Below are positions 7,312-15,365 of a DNA stretch of 55,999 bases, in pieces (the first letter of the stretch is position 1; every line of letters begins with the position of its first letter). The position numbers were made by a program, and so were the translations under genes. This stretch comes from Pseudonocardia kujensis (GTDB lineage Bacteria > Actinomycetota > Actinomycetes > Mycobacteriales > Pseudonocardiaceae). The notes beneath the pieces were generated by a model. The model was not told the DNA's origin and ran no database searches. It saw only the letters and a program-made list of their open reading frames with translations. Location of the stretch: NCBI RefSeq assembly GCF_021283305.1, contig NZ_JAJSOK010000051.1, forward strand, positions 1-55,999, read 5' to 3'.

Positions 7312-8573
7312 CGCCGCGCTCCCGTCTCGGTGGGGACCTCGGCGGGCGTGCCCTCGTGCACGGACCAGCCGTCGTCCCACGTCGCGGTGGACAGCCAGTG
7401 GGCCGCGAGGACGGCCTTGCGCCGCGTCTCCGCGAGGTCGGTGCCCAGCACGTTGACGTGCCCGACCTTGCGCAGCGGCCGTTCGCCCTTGCCGTAGAGG
7501 TGGACCTTGACGTCGGGGAACCGCGCGAAGAGGTGGTGGATGCGCTCGTCGACGCTCATCTCCGGCGTGGTGTCCGCCCCCAGCACGTTGGCCATGACGA
7601 CGACCGGCGCGGTCATCGTGGTCGTGCCCAGCGGGTAGTCGAGCACCGCGCGCAGGTGCTGCTCGAACTGTGAGGTCCGGGCGCCCTCGATCGTCCAGTG
7701 CCCGGAGTTGTGCGGCCGCATCGCCAGCTCGTTGATCACGAGCCCGGAGTCGGTCTCGAAGAGCTCGACGGCGAGCAGCCCGGTCACGTCGAGCTCCTGC
7801 GCGATCCGCAGGGCGAGCGACTGGGCCTCCAGCGCGCGCTCCTCGGCGAGGTCCGGCGCGGGCGCGAGCACCTCGACGCATTGGCCGGCCTCCTGCACCG
7901 TCTCGACGACGGGCCACGCCGCGGCCTGCCCGAACGGCGACCGCGCGACCTGGGCGGCCAGCTCGCGGCGCATCGCGACGGCCTCCTCGGCCAGCAGCGG
8001 TGTGCCGGCGGCCAGCAGCTCGCGGACCAGGTCTCCGTGCGCAGCCCCGGCGGAGCGCGCATCGGGGGAGTCGGCCTCGCGCAGGAACCAGACGCCGCGG
8101 CCGTCGTACCCGCCGCGGGCGGCCTTGAGGACGACCGGCCAGCCGTGCTCGGCGGCGAACGCGTCGACCTGCTCGGGGGCGGTGATCTCGGCGAAGGCCG
8201 GCACCGGCAGCCCCATCGCCGACAGCCGGCGGCGCATCACGAGCTTGTCCTGCGCGTGCTGCAGGGCGTCGGGGTGCGGGCGCACCGGCACGCCCTTCGC
8301 GACGAGCGCCCGCAGGTGCTCCTGCGGCACGCCCTCGTGGTCGAAGGTCACCGCGTCGCAGCCCACCGCGAGCGCCTCGAGGGCGCCGAGGTCGTCCGCC
8401 CCGCCGGGCACGACGTCCGGCGCGACCAGGGGCGCGGGCTCGTCGGGCTTGACGGCCAGGACCCGTAGCGACTGACCCAGCCCGATCGCGGCCTGGTGCG
8501 TCATCCGGGCCAGCTGGCCCCCGCCGACCATCCCGACGACGGGGAAGTCCCGGCGCGGTGCAGAGGTGCTCAC
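7308..8573 (-). CDS. purK: 5-(carboxyamino)imidazole ribonucleotide synthase
   Basis: ATP-grasp enzyme making N5-CAIR from AIR, bicarbonate and ATP, the partner of PurE. The 421-residue protein has the N-terminal loop VGMVGGGQLARM, the ATP-grasp core VVLKAARGGYDGRGVWF, and the metal/nucleotide site VINELAMRPHNSGHWTIEG. GTG 8573 has no Shine-Dalgarno but TAGGCT nine bases upstream. The start lies 82 bases from the divergent GtrA gene. Confidence 0.95.
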   Translation of the reverse strand: MSTSAPRRDFPVVGMVGGGQLARMTHQAAIGLGQSLRVLAVKPDEPAPLVAPDVVPGGADDLGALEALAVGCDAVTFDHEGVPQEHLRALVAKGVPVRPHPDALQHAQDKLVMRRRLSAMGLPVPAFAEITAPEQVDAFAAEHGWPVVLKAARGGYDGRGVWFLREADSPDARSAGAAHGDLVRELLAAGTPLLAEEAVAMRRELAAQVARSPFGQAAAWPVVETVQEAGQCVEVLAPAPDLAEERALEAQSLALRIAQELDVTGLLAVELFETDSGLVINELAMRPHNSGHWTIEGARTSQFEQHLRAVLDYPLGTTTMTAPVVVMANVLGADTTPEMSVDERIHHLFARFPDVKVHLYGKGERPLRKVGHVNVLGTDLAETRRKAVLAAHWLSTATWDDGWSVHEGTPAEVPTETGARR

Positions 8574-8582
8574 GGTCGGAGG

Positions 8583-8588
8583 AGCCTA
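8583..8588 (-). promoter_or_regulatory. Putative -10 element of purK-purE
   Basis: TAGGCT on the minus strand is 9 bases before GTG 8573, consistent with a leaderless or nearly leaderless transcript. Confidence 0.45.
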
Positions 8589-8642
8589 CCCACCGACACG
8601 CGGCGCACCCGGGCCGGACGCCGGTGCGCTGCGGCGTTCTGG

Positions 8643-8648
8643 CACGAT
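8643..8648 (+). promoter_or_regulatory. Weak leaderless -10 candidate for the GtrA gene
   Basis: CACGAT lies 7 bases before GTG 8656. It departs from TANNNT at the first base. Confidence 0.3.
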
Positions 8649-8655
8649 CGATCGA

Positions 8656-9189
8656 GTGTCCCTGGTCGAGACGACGCTGGCGCGCATCCCCGAGCCCTAC
8701 CGCGGCATCGCCATCAAGCACCGGGAACTGCTGAAGTTCGCGGTCGTCGGCGGAGCGACGTGGGTGATCGACACCGTGGTCTTCCTGGTGCTGAAGACCA
8801 CCGTGCTGGACACCAAGCCGCTCACCGCCAAGGTCCTCGCGGTCCTCGTCGCCACGATCGTGTCCTACGTCATGAACCGCGAGTGGTCCTTCCGGACGCG
8901 CGGCGGGCGCGAGCGCCACCACGAGGCGCTGCTGTTCTTCCTCGTGAGCGGCATCGGCGTCGCGGTCTACACCGCTCCCCTCGCCGCCTCGCGCTACCTG
9001 TTCCACCTGCAGGTGCCGGAGGTGTCGCTGCTCGGCCAGGAGGTCGCGGACTTCGTCGCCGGGCAGATCCTCGGCACGCTCGTCGGCATGGCGTTCCGCT
9101 GGTGGGCCTTCCGCCGGTTCGTGTTCCCCGACGAGAACGTGCGCCGCCAGGTCACCGTCCCCGAGCACGTCGACGAGCTGGGTCAGTAA
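8656..9189 (+). CDS. GtrA family membrane protein
   Basis: A 177-residue protein with four predicted membrane segments. Features include LLKFAVVGGATWVIDTVVFLVL near the start, SYVMNREWSF (the family N-R-x-W motif) and a C-terminal GMAFRWWAFRRFVF. GtrA-like proteins are linked to moving polyprenyl-linked sugars across the membrane for cell-surface polysaccharides. GTG 8656 is preferred to the longer frame from 8566, which would overlap purK. Mtb Rv3277 sits in the same position. The gene converges with the epoxide-hydrolase-like gene, 7 bases between stops. Confidence 0.88.
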   Translation: MSLVETTLARIPEPYRGIAIKHRELLKFAVVGGATWVIDTVVFLVLKTTVLDTKPLTAKVLAVLVATIVSYVMNREWSFRTRGGRERHHEALLFFLVSGIGVAVYTAPLAASRYLFHLQVPEVSLLGQEVADFVAGQILGTLVGMAFRWWAFRRFVFPDENVRRQVTVPEHVDELGQ

Positions 9190-9196
9190 CCCCGGC

Positions 9197-10138
9197 TCAC
9201 CAGTCGATCGCGCGCAGGAAGCCCAGCAGCGCGGCGTTCACCTCCGCCGGGCGCTCCTGCTGCACCCAGTGCCCGGCGCCCTCGACCAGGACCTGACCGC
9301 GCAGGTCGTCGAGGTGCTCCGCCTGCCGGTCCGGCGGCGTCATCCACAGCACCGGGTCCGCATCGCCCGCGACGAAGAAGCTCGGGGCCGCGACGCGCGC
9401 CCCCGCGAGCTCGGGCGTGCGCTCCCAGTTGCGGTCGAAGTTGCGGTACCAGTTGATCCCCCCGGTGAACCCGGTGCGCGCGAACTCCTCGACGTAGTGG
9501 TCGAGCTCGGTCCGGTCGAGCCAGCCCGGCAGCGACTCCGGCTGCGGCAGCCGCTCGACGACGCCGCGGCCGTCGTCCGGGCCGATCAGGCTCGTCCCGT
9601 CCCCGGCGACCAGCCCGCTGAGCATGCCGCGCATCGTGCGCGCCGGGTCCTTCGCCATCTCCGCGTCGGCCACGCCCGGCTGCTGGAAGTGCAGGATGTA
9701 GAAGAACTTCCCGGCCAGCTTCTCCCGCCAGATCTCGGTCGGCGGCCGCTGCGCGCGCGGCACGAACGGCACGCTCATCCCGCACACGCCCGCGACCCGC
9801 TCCGGGTGCAGCAGCGCGAGGTTCCACACGACCATCGCGCCCCAGTCGTGCCCCACGAACACGGCGCGCTCCTCGCCGAGGTCGTCGAGCAGCGCGACGA
9901 GGTCGCCGGTGAGCTCGTGGATGTCGTAGTCCTCGACCCGCTCGGGTCGCGACGAGCCCCCGTACCCGCGCTGGTCCGGTGCCACCGCGCGGTACCCCTC
10001 GGCCGCCAGCGCCGGGAGCTGGTGCCGCCAGGAGTACGCCAGCTCCGGGAAGCCGTGTGCCAGGATCACCGGCCGGCCCGAGCCCTCCTCGGTGACCCGC
10101 AGCCGCACCCCGTCGCCCACCTCGACCATCCGCTCCAT
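9197..10138 (-). CDS. Alpha/beta hydrolase, epoxide-hydrolase type
   Basis: The 313-residue protein has the oxyanion motif HGFPE, the nucleophile elbow VGHDWGAMV with Asp in place of Ser, a cap domain rich in aromatics, an acidic residue in AGDADPVLW and the catalytic His in GAGHWVQQERP. Asp nucleophile plus HGFPE is the epoxide hydrolase pattern (haloalkane dehalogenases are related). Substrate unknown. ATG 10138 has TACGGT six bases upstream. Confidence 0.9.
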   Translation of the reverse strand: MERMVEVGDGVRLRVTEEGSGRPVILAHGFPELAYSWRHQLPALAAEGYRAVAPDQRGYGGSSRPERVEDYDIHELTGDLVALLDDLGEERAVFVGHDWGAMVVWNLALLHPERVAGVCGMSVPFVPRAQRPPTEIWREKLAGKFFYILHFQQPGVADAEMAKDPARTMRGMLSGLVAGDGTSLIGPDDGRGVVERLPQPESLPGWLDRTELDHYVEEFARTGFTGGINWYRNFDRNWERTPELAGARVAAPSFFVAGDADPVLWMTPPDRQAEHLDDLRGQVLVEGAGHWVQQERPAEVNAALLGFLRAIDW

Positions 10139-10144
10139 GCCCGC

Positions 10145-10150
10145 ACCGTA
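10145..10150 (-). promoter_or_regulatory. Putative leaderless -10 element of the epoxide-hydrolase gene
   Basis: TACGGT on the minus strand is 6 bases before ATG 10138. The 249 bases between here and the next gene (10400) hold nothing else I can support. Confidence 0.5.
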
Positions 10151-10399
10151 ACCGAGCGGGCGTTCAGGGGCCGCACACCGAGCGCGGTCGGGGCCCGATG
10201 ACGTGCCGCGCCTCTCGCGAGGGGCCCGCGCTCCTCACGCGGCGCGGCTCCGGCAGACCCGTCCCCGTCGTCGGCACCTCCGCCGTGCTCGCGGGACACG
10301 GTCAGGACCCGGGCCGCACACCCTCCGGTCGCGCGCCGCACCCGGCCGACGACCTGTGGCCGGGCCGAGCGGGTGTGCGGAGTCCGCCCGGATCGTCTC

Positions 10400-11671
10400 T
10401 CAACGCGGAGTGGCGGCGGGGCGGGGCGGGCCGACGACGTCGTCCGCGCGAGCGGCGGGGAGGAAGATCGTGAAGGTCGGCGGGCGGGGGCGCGACAGCT
10501 CCAGCCGCCCGCCGTCGGCCTCGACCAGCGCACGGGCCAGCGCGAGCCCCAGCCCGGTCGACGACTGCACCGAGACCCCGCGGTCGAACACGTGCGGCAC
10601 CAGCTCCTCCGGGATCCCGGCCCCGGTGTCGCTCACCTCCACGACCAGCGCGTTCGTGCCCTCGCGCGCCGAGATCGTCACGGTGCCGGCGCCGTGGTGC
10701 AGCGCGTTGTCGACCAGGGCGCCCACGGCCTCGCGGATCCGCGCGGGCGTGACCCGGGCGAGCAGCCCGTCCGGCACCCGCAGCTTGAGCCGCCGCCCGG
10801 CGGACTCGAGCGCGGGCCGCCACTCGTCGGCCACCTCGGTGAGCCCCGAGCGCAGATCCATCGGCTCGGCCCCGGCGGCGCGCGCGGCGCGGGCGGCCTC
10901 CAGCAGCTCGTCGAGCACCTCGGAGAGCTTCTCGGTCTGTTCGAGGGCGGCGAGCGCTTCCCGGCGGGCGCTGGGGTCGGGGTGGGTGGAGAGCTCGTCG
11001 AGGCGCAGGGTGAGCGCGGTGATCCGGCTGCGCAGCTGGTGCGAGACGTCGCCGACCAGGGCGCGCTCGCGTTGCACGAGGTCGGCGAGGGCGCCGGCGG
11101 AGGTGTCGAGAACGTCGGACACCCGGTCCAGCTCGGGGATGCCGTGACGGTGCGGGGCGCGGCGGAAGTCGCCGGCGCCGAGCCGCGCGGCCCGGTCGGC
11201 GACGTCGAGCAGGGGGCCGGCCAGCCGGCGGGCCGTGACCGTGGCGACCACCGCGCCCGTGCCCACGGACAGCACCACCAGCAGGATCACGATCACGGTG
11301 ACCTGCACCTGCTGGGTGCGCATCACCGAGATCGGCTCGGAGAGCGTGATCGTGCCGCCCTGCCCGAAGGGCAGCGACTCGGACAGGATGTCGGGGCTCG
11401 CGAGCGCGCCGACCCGCTGCACCGGCGTGCCCGGGACGTCGACCACGAGCTCGCCGCCGTACGGCACCGCGAGCGCGATCGCGGCCGAGTCGATCGGGGT
11501 GTCCGGCGGCTTGTCGTCGAGCCGGTCGTCGATCTGCTCGAGCCGCTGGATGAGCTCGGCGCGGGTGAAGTCGTCGACCAGCCGCCAGGTGGTGAACGCC
11601 AGCGGACCGCCCAGGACCAGGGCCGTCACCGCGACGACGAACAGGGTCGAGAGGAGGATCCGCCGGCGCAC
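10400..11671 (-). CDS. Two-component sensor histidine kinase
   Basis: A 423-residue membrane kinase with a membrane segment at about 5-28, an extracytoplasmic loop of about 95 residues, a second membrane segment at about 124-146 and a HAMP region. The phosphoacceptor His lies in DVSHQLRSRITAL, followed by the ATPase domain with VDNALHHG (N box), DTGAGIP (G1) and STGLGLALARALVE (G2). It starts 6 bases after the response regulator stop, so the two form an operon. Signal unknown. Confidence 0.93.
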   Translation of the reverse strand: MRRRILLSTLFVVAVTALVLGGPLAFTTWRLVDDFTRAELIQRLEQIDDRLDDKPPDTPIDSAAIALAVPYGGELVVDVPGTPVQRVGALASPDILSESLPFGQGGTITLSEPISVMRTQQVQVTVIVILLVVLSVGTGAVVATVTARRLAGPLLDVADRAARLGAGDFRRAPHRHGIPELDRVSDVLDTSAGALADLVQRERALVGDVSHQLRSRITALTLRLDELSTHPDPSARREALAALEQTEKLSEVLDELLEAARAARAAGAEPMDLRSGLTEVADEWRPALESAGRRLKLRVPDGLLARVTPARIREAVGALVDNALHHGAGTVTISAREGTNALVVEVSDTGAGIPEELVPHVFDRGVSVQSSTGLGLALARALVEADGGRLELSRPRPPTFTIFLPAARADDVVGPPRPAATPR

Positions 11672-11677
11672 GCGGGG

Positions 11678-12334
11678 TCAGCCGTGGTTGAAGCGGAACC
11701 CGACGCCGCGCACCGTCGCGATGCGCCGTTCGCCGCCGATCTTGCGGCGCAGCCAGGACATGTGCATGTCCAGCGTCTTGGAGGTCTTCATGTCCGGGTC
11801 GTTCCACACCTCGCGCAGGATCTCGTCACGGGTGACGACCTGCCCGGCCCGCAGCAGGAGCACGCGCAGCAGCTCGAACTCCTTGTTCGCCAGGCCGACC
11901 TCCTCGCCGTCGACGAGGACCCGGCGGCCCGAGAGCTCCATCCGGACGCCGCCCACCTCGACGGTCTCCGGGGTCAACCGGCGCAGCAGCGCACGGACGC
12001 GGGCGAGCAGCTCGGCGAGGCGGAAGGGCTTGCCGACGTAGTCGTCCGCGCCCGCGTCGAGGCCCACGACGAAGTCGACCTCGTCCGTCCGCGCGGTGAG
12101 CATCAGCACCGGCAGGTCGGGGAAGTCCGGGCGCAGCCGGCGGCAGACCTCGAGCCCGTCCATCCCGGGCAGCCCGAGGTCGAGGACCAGCAGGTCGACG
12201 TGCCCCTGCCGGACGGTCTCCAGCGCGGTGGTGCCGTCGGGGGCGACGTCCACCTCGTAGCCCTCACGCTGCAGGGCGCGGGAGAGCGGCTCCGCGATCG
12301 CGGCGTCGTCCTCCGCCAACAGGACGGTGGTCAC
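11678..12334 (-). CDS. OmpR/PhoB-family response regulator
   Basis: 218 residues: a receiver domain with acidic pocket AEDD, phosphoacceptor Asp in LLVLDLGLPGMDG and Lys in YVGKPF, then a winged-helix DNA-binding domain (NKEFELLRVLLLRAGQ, KTLDMHMSWLRRKIG, VRGVGFRFNHG). GTG 12334 is chosen at the family N-terminus (TTVLLAEDDAAIAEPL) with a leaderless -10. First gene of the pair with the kinase; divergent from the IMPase-family gene. Confidence 0.95.
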   Translation of the reverse strand: MTTVLLAEDDAAIAEPLSRALQREGYEVDVAPDGTTALETVRQGHVDLLVLDLGLPGMDGLEVCRRLRPDFPDLPVLMLTARTDEVDFVVGLDAGADDYVGKPFRLAELLARVRALLRRLTPETVEVGGVRMELSGRRVLVDGEEVGLANKEFELLRVLLLRAGQVVTRDEILREVWNDPDMKTSKTLDMHMSWLRRKIGGERRIATVRGVGFRFNHG

Positions 12335-12342
12335 GTCCGCAG

Positions 12343-12348
12343 AGCTTA
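12343..12348 (-). promoter_or_regulatory. Putative leaderless -10 element of the response regulator
   Basis: TAAGCT on the minus strand is 8 bases before GTG 12334. Confidence 0.45.
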
Positions 12349-12374
12349 GGCCCGTCCGTGTGTGGCACGCGTGG

Positions 12375-12380
12375 CATGCT
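12375..12380 (+). promoter_or_regulatory. Putative leaderless -10 element of the IMPase-family gene
   Basis: CATGCT is 8 bases before GTG 12389. The regulator and phosphatase genes are divergent, with only 54 bases between start codons. Confidence 0.4.
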
Positions 12381-12388
12381 CCCCGCCC

Positions 12389-13225
12389 GTGACCTCCCCC
12401 GGGACCGATTCGGACACGCGGGCCGATCTCGCCCTCGCGCTCCAGCTCGCCGACATCGCCGACGCGATCACCCTGCCGCGCTTCCGCGCCGCCGACCTCC
12501 GGGTCACGCGCAAGCCGGACCGCACGCCGGTGACCGACGCCGACACCGCCGCCGAGGACGCCCTGCGCGCCGCCCTGGCCGGGCAGCGGCCGGGCGACGC
12601 CGTGCTCGGCGAGGAGCGCGGCGGCTCGCTCGACGCGCTGCCGCCGAGCGGGCGCGGCTGGGTGCTCGACCCGATCGACGGCACCAAGAACTTCTCCCGC
12701 GGGATGCCCGTCTGGGCGTCGCTCATCGCGTTGACCGAGCACGGGCGGCCGACGGTGGGCGTGGTCAGCGCGCCCGCGCTGGGCCGGCGCTGGTGGGGTG
12801 CCGCCGGTCACGGCGCGTGGACCAGCGACCGCCCGGGCGGCGAGGCGCGCCGGATCTCCGTGACGGGCGTGGCCGAGCTGGGCGACTGCTACGTCTCGAC
12901 CACCGACCTCAACACCTTCCGCGAGCACGGCCTGCTCGACGCCTGGCTCGCGCTCACCGACGCCTGCTGGGAGACCCGGGCCTTCGGCGACTTCTGGCAG
13001 CACTGCCTCGTCGCCGAGGGCGTGCTCGACCTGGCGGTGGAGCCCGAGGCCAACGCCTGGGACCTCGCCGCGGTCCAGCCGATCCTCGAGGAGGCCGGCG
13101 GCCGGCTCACCGACCTGGCCGGGCGGCCGGGCTTCGCCGGCGGCAACGGCATCGCCTCCAACGGCCTGCTGCACGACGACGCCGTGCGCCTCCTCGGCGC
13201 GGGCCCGGGTCCCGCCGAGGGTTAA
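12389..13225 (+). CDS. hisN: Inositol-monophosphatase-family phosphatase, probably histidinol-phosphatase
   Basis: Mg-dependent phosphatase of 278 residues. Metal-ligand motifs are VTDADTAAE, GEERGG and WVLDPIDGTKNFSRG, with the C-terminal WDLAAVQPILEEAGG. The sequence resembles the actinobacterial HisN group (dephosphorylation of L-histidinol phosphate) more than suhB, but substrate assignment within this family is not certain. GTG 12389 is chosen over the earlier in-frame start at 12362 because the earlier extension would contain the promoter. Confidence 0.82.
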   Translation: MTSPGTDSDTRADLALALQLADIADAITLPRFRAADLRVTRKPDRTPVTDADTAAEDALRAALAGQRPGDAVLGEERGGSLDALPPSGRGWVLDPIDGTKNFSRGMPVWASLIALTEHGRPTVGVVSAPALGRRWWGAAGHGAWTSDRPGGEARRISVTGVAELGDCYVSTTDLNTFREHGLLDAWLALTDACWETRAFGDFWQHCLVAEGVLDLAVEPEANAWDLAAVQPILEEAGGRLTDLAGRPGFAGGNGIASNGLLHDDAVRLLGAGPGPAEG

Positions 13226-13228
13226 CGT
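13192..13228 (+). promoter_or_regulatory. Inverted repeat plus leaderless -10 upstream of the MaoC gene
   Basis: CCTCGGCG (13192-13199) and CGCCGAGG (13213-13220) form an 8-bp inverted repeat over the end of the upstream gene. It is followed at 13223-13228 by TAACGT, 6 bases before ATG 13235. The TAA of that hexamer is also the stop codon of the upstream gene. Confidence 0.4.
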
Positions 13229-13234
13229 GCGTTC

Positions 13235-13720
13235 ATGCCGGATGCTCCCGAGATCGCCTTCGAGGACCTCACACCGGGCCGGGCCTTCGACCTCGGTTCC
13301 GTGACCGTCGACCACGACGAGATGGTCGAGTTCGCCCGCCGCTTCGACCCGCAGCCGTTCCACCTCGACGAGGCGGCCGGCAAGGAGTCGATCTTCGGGC
13401 AGCTCGCGGCCTCGGGCTGGTTCACCGCGGGCCTCTGGATGCGGCGCTACGTCGACGAGCTGCTGCTCCGCTCCATCGCGCTCGGCTCGCCGGGTGGCGA
13501 CGAGATCGCCTGGCCCGCACCGGTCTTCGCGGGCGACGAGCTGTTCGCCTCGCTCGAGATCCTCGAGGCGCGGCGCTCGTCGTCGAAGCCGTGGATGGGC
13601 CTGGTCACCCTGCGGGCCTGGATGCGCCGGGGCGCCGCCGACAGCGAGGACGTGGTCTACCGCGGGCGCTTCACCGGGATGTTCGGCTCCCGCGAGCACC
13701 CCCGCCCCTGGTCACCGTAG
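13235..13720 (+). CDS. MaoC family dehydratase-like protein
   Basis: A 161-residue single hot-dog-fold protein. The hydratase 2 motif is visible as FDPQPFHLDEAAGKESIFG, carrying the catalytic Asp and His, followed by ASGWFTAGLWMR. MaoC-type enzymes hydrate enoyl-CoA or dehydrate hydroxyacyl-CoA; the natural substrate is unknown. The start is supported by a leaderless -10. Confidence 0.9.
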   Translation: MPDAPEIAFEDLTPGRAFDLGSVTVDHDEMVEFARRFDPQPFHLDEAAGKESIFGQLAASGWFTAGLWMRRYVDELLLRSIALGSPGGDEIAWPAPVFAGDELFASLEILEARRSSSKPWMGLVTLRAWMRRGAADSEDVVYRGRFTGMFGSREHPRPWSP

Positions 13721-13731
13721 TCACCCGTCCG

Positions 13732-13880
13732 TCACCGCCCCAGGGCCGCGACGTCCACGGTCAGCTCGACCGGCGCGTCGAGCGTGCCCGTGGAGCGCAG
13801 CTCCCCGGTGACCGCGGGCTTGCGCCACGTGGCCGTCGCCCGGGGCGCCGGGCATGAACACCGTGAGCGTCGGGGCCTGC
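13732..13880 (-). pseudogene. Possible C-terminal gene remnant
   Basis: On the minus strand, downstream of the HMG-CoA-lyase-like gene, one frame reads TLTVFMPGAP and a second, shifted frame reads TWRKPAVTGELRSTGTLDAP and on to a TGA at 13732-13734. Joined by a frameshift near 13835 they look like the tail of a beta-rich protein. No start, ribosome site or recognised family. This could equally be chance open frame in high-GC sequence. Confidence 0.2.
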
Positions 13881-13924
13881 GGGCGCCGACGGTCTGCCGC
13901 GCTCGCCGGGAGCCGTCCCCGGAC

Positions 13925-14866
13925 TCAGGCGCCGGACAGCGCCTTGACCACTCGTGACGGCGAGGGGCGGCCGAGCTTGCCCGCCATCCACACGCTCGTC
14001 TCCACCAGGGCGTCGAGGTTCGCGCCGTGCCCGATGCCCAGCCCGTCGAGCATCCAGACGAGGTCCTCGGTGGCGAGGTTGCCGGTCGCCGACTTCGCGT
14101 ACGGGCAGCCGCCGAGGCCGCCCGCGGAGGAGTCCACGGTGGTCACGCCGCGGCGCAGGGCGGCGAGCGTGTTGGCGAGCGCCTGGCCGTAGGTGTCGTG
14201 GAAGTGCACGGCGATGGTGTCGACGGGCACGGAGCCGGCCACGCAGGCGTCGATCACGGCCTCGGCGTGCCCGGGGGTGCCGGTGCCGATGGTGTCGCCC
14301 AGCGAGAGCTGCCAGCACCCCATCTCCACCAGCCGCCGCCCGACCGCCGCCACCTGGGCCGGCTCGACCGCGCCCTCCCAGGGGTCGCCGAACGCCATGG
14401 AGACGTAGGCGCGCACCCGCATCCCGTGGTCGAGGGCCCGCTTCACGGTCGGCTCGAACATGTCGAACTGCGAGTCGAGGGTCCGGTTGAGGTTCTTGGC
14501 CGCGAAGGTCTCGGTGGCGCTGGCGAACACTGCGACGTGGTTCACGCCGGCCTCGATCGCGCGGTCCAGCCCGCGGTCGTTGGGCACCAGGACGGGGTAG
14601 TCGACGCCCGGGCGACGCTCGAGCCGCTCGAGCAGCTCGGCGGCGTCGGCCAGCTGCGGGACCCACTTCGGGTGCACGAAGCTGGTGGCCTCGAGCGTGG
14701 TGAGGCCGGCGTCGGCGAGCCGGGTGAGGAACTCGGCCTTCACCTCGACCGGCACGGCCCCCTTCTCGTTCTGCAGCCCGTCCCGGGCACCGACCTCGTA
14801 GATCGTCACGTGCGCCGGCAGGCCCTCGGTCGGCACGGTCATCGGGAGCGCGCGGGGCTCAGGCAT
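13925..14866 (-). CDS. Hydroxymethylglutaryl-CoA lyase-like enzyme
   Basis: A 313-residue TIM-barrel lyase of the HMGL-like family (HMG-CoA to acetoacetate and acetyl-CoA in leucine degradation). Motifs are IYEVGARDGLQNEKG (metal and catalytic Arg-Asp), SLGDTIGTGTPG, VHFHDTYGQALAN with the metal-binding His residues, and SSAGGLGGCPYAKSATGN with the signature Cys. ATG 14866 is chosen for AGGAGGT eight bases upstream. It overlaps the end of the PH-domain gene by 8 bases, so the two are coupled. Confidence 0.93.
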   Translation of the reverse strand: MPEPRALPMTVPTEGLPAHVTIYEVGARDGLQNEKGAVPVEVKAEFLTRLADAGLTTLEATSFVHPKWVPQLADAAELLERLERRPGVDYPVLVPNDRGLDRAIEAGVNHVAVFASATETFAAKNLNRTLDSQFDMFEPTVKRALDHGMRVRAYVSMAFGDPWEGAVEPAQVAAVGRRLVEMGCWQLSLGDTIGTGTPGHAEAVIDACVAGSVPVDTIAVHFHDTYGQALANTLAALRRGVTTVDSSAGGLGGCPYAKSATGNLATEDLVWMLDGLGIGHGANLDALVETSVWMAGKLGRPSPSRVVKALSGA

Positions 14867-15344
14867 CGTCGGCGACCTCCTGGTAGAGCAGCGAATGAAC
14901 CTTCTCGACGGCGGGGACGTCCGTGAACTCCAGCGGCTCATCGGAGGCCGACTCGATGACGAGCGTCCCGCACCCCAGCATGCGCTCCGCGACGGTGTGC
15001 CGGAACTGCACGGTGTTGATCCGCGACATCGGGATGTCCATGCCGCTGCGGGAGAGGACGCCCTCGCGGACGAGCACCCGGCGCGTGGTGACGACGAAGT
15101 GCGTGGTCCGCCAGCGCACGAAGGGCAGCACGGTGAACCGGCCCACCAGCACCACCGCGACGACCGCGAGCGCGACCCGGGCGACGGGCGCCCAGGCCTG
15201 CGCGCCCACCAGCGCCGCGAGGAACGACGCCGCCCCGACCACCACGAGGAACACCAGCACGGGGAGCACCAGCATCTTCCAGTGCGGCCGGGTGTGGAGG
15301 ACCACCCGCTCGCCCTCGACCAGCAGCTCGTCCGGATAGGCCAC
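14859..15344 (-). CDS. Membrane-anchored bacterial PH-domain protein (DUF304-like)
   Basis: 161 residues: a short cytoplasmic N-terminus ending near TRPHWK, two close membrane segments (about 25-47 and 52-74), then a bPH2-type domain with TTHFVVTTRRVLVREGVLSR and IPMSRINTVQF. Function unknown. Mtb Rv3278c, next to birA, is the remembered match. GTG 15344 has TACGGT six bases upstream. Confidence 0.9.
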   Translation of the reverse strand: MAYPDELLVEGERVVLHTRPHWKMLVLPVLVFLVVVGAASFLAALVGAQAWAPVARVALAVVAVVLVGRFTVLPFVRWRTTHFVVTTRRVLVREGVLSRSGMDIPMSRINTVQFRHTVAERMLGCGTLVIESASDEPLEFTDVPAVEKVHSLLYQEVADDA

Positions 15345-15350
15345 GCACCC

Positions 15351-15356
15351 ACCGTA
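15351..15356 (-). promoter_or_regulatory. Putative leaderless -10 element of the PH-domain gene
   Basis: TACGGT on the minus strand is 6 bases before GTG 15344, in the gap after the birA stop. It would also drive the downstream lyase gene. Confidence 0.5.
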
Positions 15357-15365
15357 TCCGGGTGA

